A DNA stretch of 64,000 bases, from positions 248,001 through 312,000 of the forward strand of contig CBDAPQ010000005.1 of assembly GCA_965198485.1 (NCBI GenBank). The letters run 5' to 3'. Origin of the DNA: RH-AL1 sp965198485. GTDB lineage: Bacteria > Pseudomonadota > Alphaproteobacteria > Rhizobiales > Beijerinckiaceae. Each line of letters starts with the position of its first letter. Position 1 is the first letter of the stretch. The notes beneath the pieces are model-generated. The model was not told where the DNA came from and did no database searches. It saw only the letters and a program-made list of their open reading frames with translations. The position numbers and the translations under genes are program-made. This document shows positions 62,977 through 64,000 of this stretch, piece after piece.

Positions 62977-63485
62977 AGGAAGCCATCCTCAGCGAAGGTC
63001 ATGACCTTAAAGAACCCCATTGAGACACTCAGAGCGTTCTGCTCGGTAACTCCGTAGCTCGGCCTTCGATGGCGGTTTCGGGCATGCGGCGCACGCATCG
63101 TACCATAAGGCTTGACGACCGCCACCGGGAGTTTGTCGAGGCTGCCGCACACGGCATGGCAATGCCAGCCCGGTTCATAGCCGTGGTATTCGTAGCGAGC
63201 GACAAGCGAGTGTTCGCCCCTCAGCCGCTCTATGCTGAGCCACGCGAGGTAATCCTCTGTTTCAGCGCGAAACGCGGTGAGCACTCGTCCGACGTTCGGA
63301 CCTGCTTGGTAATGGTCGACGCGCCAACGCCACGTCCTGCCAACCTGATACGCACGCGTCTTCGACAGCGGAAAAGCTGTCTTTGGCATAGCCTTGGACG
63401 ACCACTCGCCCGCGCCGAACAATCGCTTCGGCCGTTTGATGAATTGACGAACACGCACGGGTAGCGTCCGATCGCTTATGCACAA
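62973..63485 (-). CDS. Passenger gene 1: unknown protein
   Basis: Up to 170 residues, first gene of the passenger operon, close to the right end of the transposon. TTG start at 63485 is uncertain; ATG 63389 (MPKTAFPLSKTRAYQVGRTW) is an alternative. Notable is VARYEYHGYEPGWHCHAVCG, with clustered Tyr, His, Trp and Cys that might form a metal or active site. No family recognised. GC about 52-55 %. Confidence 0.65.
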   Translation of the reverse strand: MCISDRTLPVRVRQFIKRPKRLFGAGEWSSKAMPKTAFPLSKTRAYQVGRTWRWRVDHYQAGPNVGRVLTAFRAETEDYLAWLSIERLRGEHSLVARYEYHGYEPGWHCHAVCGSLDKLPVAVVKPYGTMRAPHARNRHRRPSYGVTEQNALSVSMGFFKVMTFAEDGFL

Positions 63486-63504
63486 CCGTTTTCAGCATTA
63501 GCGC

Positions 63505-63529
63505 TTGCTACGTCAAGGTGATAATTGCC
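63505..63529 (-). repeat. Right terminal inverted repeat of the transposon
   Basis: Exact reverse complement of the left repeat over 25 bp, ending GATAATTGCC at the junction with the 8-bp duplication. The passenger operon starts only 20 bp inside it, so its promoter must lie in or near this end. Confidence 0.95.
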
Positions 63530-63537
63530 GTTCGCGC
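63530..63537. repeat. Target site duplication, right
   Basis: GTTCGCGC, identical to 59695-59702. The 222 bp that follow up to hflC hold no gene I can support. Confidence 0.93.
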
Positions 63538-63759
63538 ACTCAGTCGGATGGCGTGATCGACTGCACGAAGCGATGCTACTCTCGCAAGCATCGAAGCCGG
63601 CGACAGCACTATCCATGCACTAAAGCCATCGTTTAATTTGTTTAAGCGCATCGAACTACTAGCCATTATAGTTTTAGCGAGAAGAACGATCCGACACGAC
63701 GGCTTGCGCAACCTCATCAATACAGCAAAGACGGCTTTCTTCGGCTATGATGACCAACC

Positions 63760-64000
63760 CTACTGCGGCGTCGCCGGGTTCGCGTCCGGTGCCTTGGGCT
63801 GGCTCTCCGGCGCCTTCGCCGAGGCCTCCTGCGGCTTCGCCAGCGCGGCCGCGGGAGCTTCGGTCTTCGCCGCCGGCTCGCCCGAGGGCGACTTGAAGAA
63901 GCGGAAGAAGTTGCCCACCGGGCTCACGACCAGCCGGGTGTCCTTGCCGGCGAAGGCGGTGTCGTAGGCCGCCATCGAGCGGTAGAACGCGAAGAAATCG
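63760..64000 (-). CDS. hflC: Protease modulator HflC, C-terminal part
   Basis: The last 80 residues of HflC, an SPFH/prohibitin-domain inner-membrane protein that with HflK restrains the FtsH protease. The end DFFAFYRSMAAYDTAFAGKD..LVVSPVGNFFRFFKSPSG is diagnostic. It is followed by an unusual Ala/Pro/Lys-rich tail of 30 residues (AAKTEAPAAALAKPQEAS). The gene continues past the right window edge. In many relatives degP follows hflC; here the transposon and toxin-antitoxin genes do. Confidence 0.88.
   Translation of the reverse strand, partial: DFFAFYRSMAAYDTAFAGKDTRLVVSPVGNFFRFFKSPSGEPAAKTEAPAAALAKPQEASAKAPESQPKAPDANPATPQ

Larger units (their letters stand above)
59703..63529. mobile_element. 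IS1595-family transposon carrying a five-gene passenger operon
   Basis: A complete 3827-bp element. Its ends are perfect 25-bp inverted repeats beginning GGCAATTATCACCTTGACGT (59703-59727 and 63505-63529), flanked by the 8-bp duplication GTTCGCGC. Inside, the plus-strand transposase sits at the left end and five minus-strand genes fill the rest. GC is about 57 % in the transposase and as low as 35-40 % in passenger genes, against 65-70 % in the host. The intact ends and duplication point to a fairly recent insertion. Confidence 0.95.

Noticed and set aside
59660..63600. A gene interrupted by the transposon (joining the flanks gives a 39-codon frame starting ATGGTGAAAATC)
   Set aside because: Too short, no ribosome site and no similarity; the insertion looks intergenic.
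63508..63720. A 70-codon minus-strand frame reaching into the right transposon end
   Set aside because: It crosses the target duplication and the inverted repeat, so it was created by the insertion; no family likeness.

Overview
The window is high-GC DNA (about 65-70 % in ordinary genes) from an alphaproteobacterium. The support is family content rather than any marker gene: DUF2948, DUF4170 and YcjX/YcjF-type genes, a GreA/GreB-like factor with a class-typical N-terminus, a CIRCE-controlled groESL operon, fdsGBAD-type soluble formate dehydrogenase, and dispersed palindromic repeats of a kind common in Rhizobiales and Rhodospirillales. I cannot name a genus. No rRNA, tRNA, CRISPR array or replication origin was seen.

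Layout. 1-6.2 kb (minus strand): a 2-hydroxyacid dehydrogenase cut by the window edge, a GFA-family protein, a radical SAM protein of the 'DNA modification/repair' type, folC and an M3 metallopeptidase. 6.2-11 kb: a CsbD stress protein, a Wzm/Wzt-like polysaccharide ABC exporter, DUF2948, and a BacA/YddA-like ABC transporter of lower GC. 11-16.2 kb: an IHF-like protein, groEL, groES with operator and promoter, an HtrA/DegP protease and cyanase. 16.3-28.7 kb: metabolic and housekeeping genes (a frameshifted PEBP gene, ferredoxin-NADP reductase, class I aldolase, Gre factor, MaoC, an FMN 2-hydroxyacid oxidase, YidB-like and PDZ proteins, an SDR, rplU-rpmA, a GNAT, an aldo/keto reductase and an MHS transporter). 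27.7-33.9 kb: a LysR regulator followed by fdsG-fdsB-fdsA-fdsD. 34-49.5 kb: a HAD phosphatase, DUF4170, DUF805, ycjX-ycjF, a five-gene overlapping operon (cupin, Pr6Pr, sirtuin, DUF2721, GST), an MFS pseudogene, a frameshifted phosphoesterase, an LMW phosphatase, a secreted PEBP, a PotD-like binding protein, NADP-isocitrate dehydrogenase and DUF952.

49.6-54.8 kb holds the first candidate novel system. Three minus-strand genes joined by 4-nt overlaps encode a DUF559/Vsr-like nuclease, a winged-helix/coiled-coil protein, and a 1077-residue protein with two P-loop modules (an AAA/STAND-like N-half and a HerA-like C-half). A TetR gene sits 21 bp upstream. The ATPase gene is compositionally mosaic and carries a palindromic repeat in frame in its linker. 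The gene content resembles antiphage HerA-nuclease systems, but I do not recognise this combination.

54.8-59.1 kb: the TetR gene, DUF429, a GAF-GGDEF protein and an alaC/dapL-like aminotransferase. 59.1-63.5 kb is clearly accessory. A RelBE-type toxin-antitoxin pair is followed by a complete IS1595-family transposon (59703-63529) with perfect 25-bp terminal inverted repeats and an 8-bp target duplication. Besides its transposase it carries a low-GC operon of five tightly overlapping passenger genes that I mostly do not recognise. This is the second candidate system. The window ends inside hflC.

Several genes are frameshifted (PEBP, MFS, phosphoesterase, transposase C-terminus, last passenger gene). 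Some of these lie in GC or G runs and could be sequencing errors.
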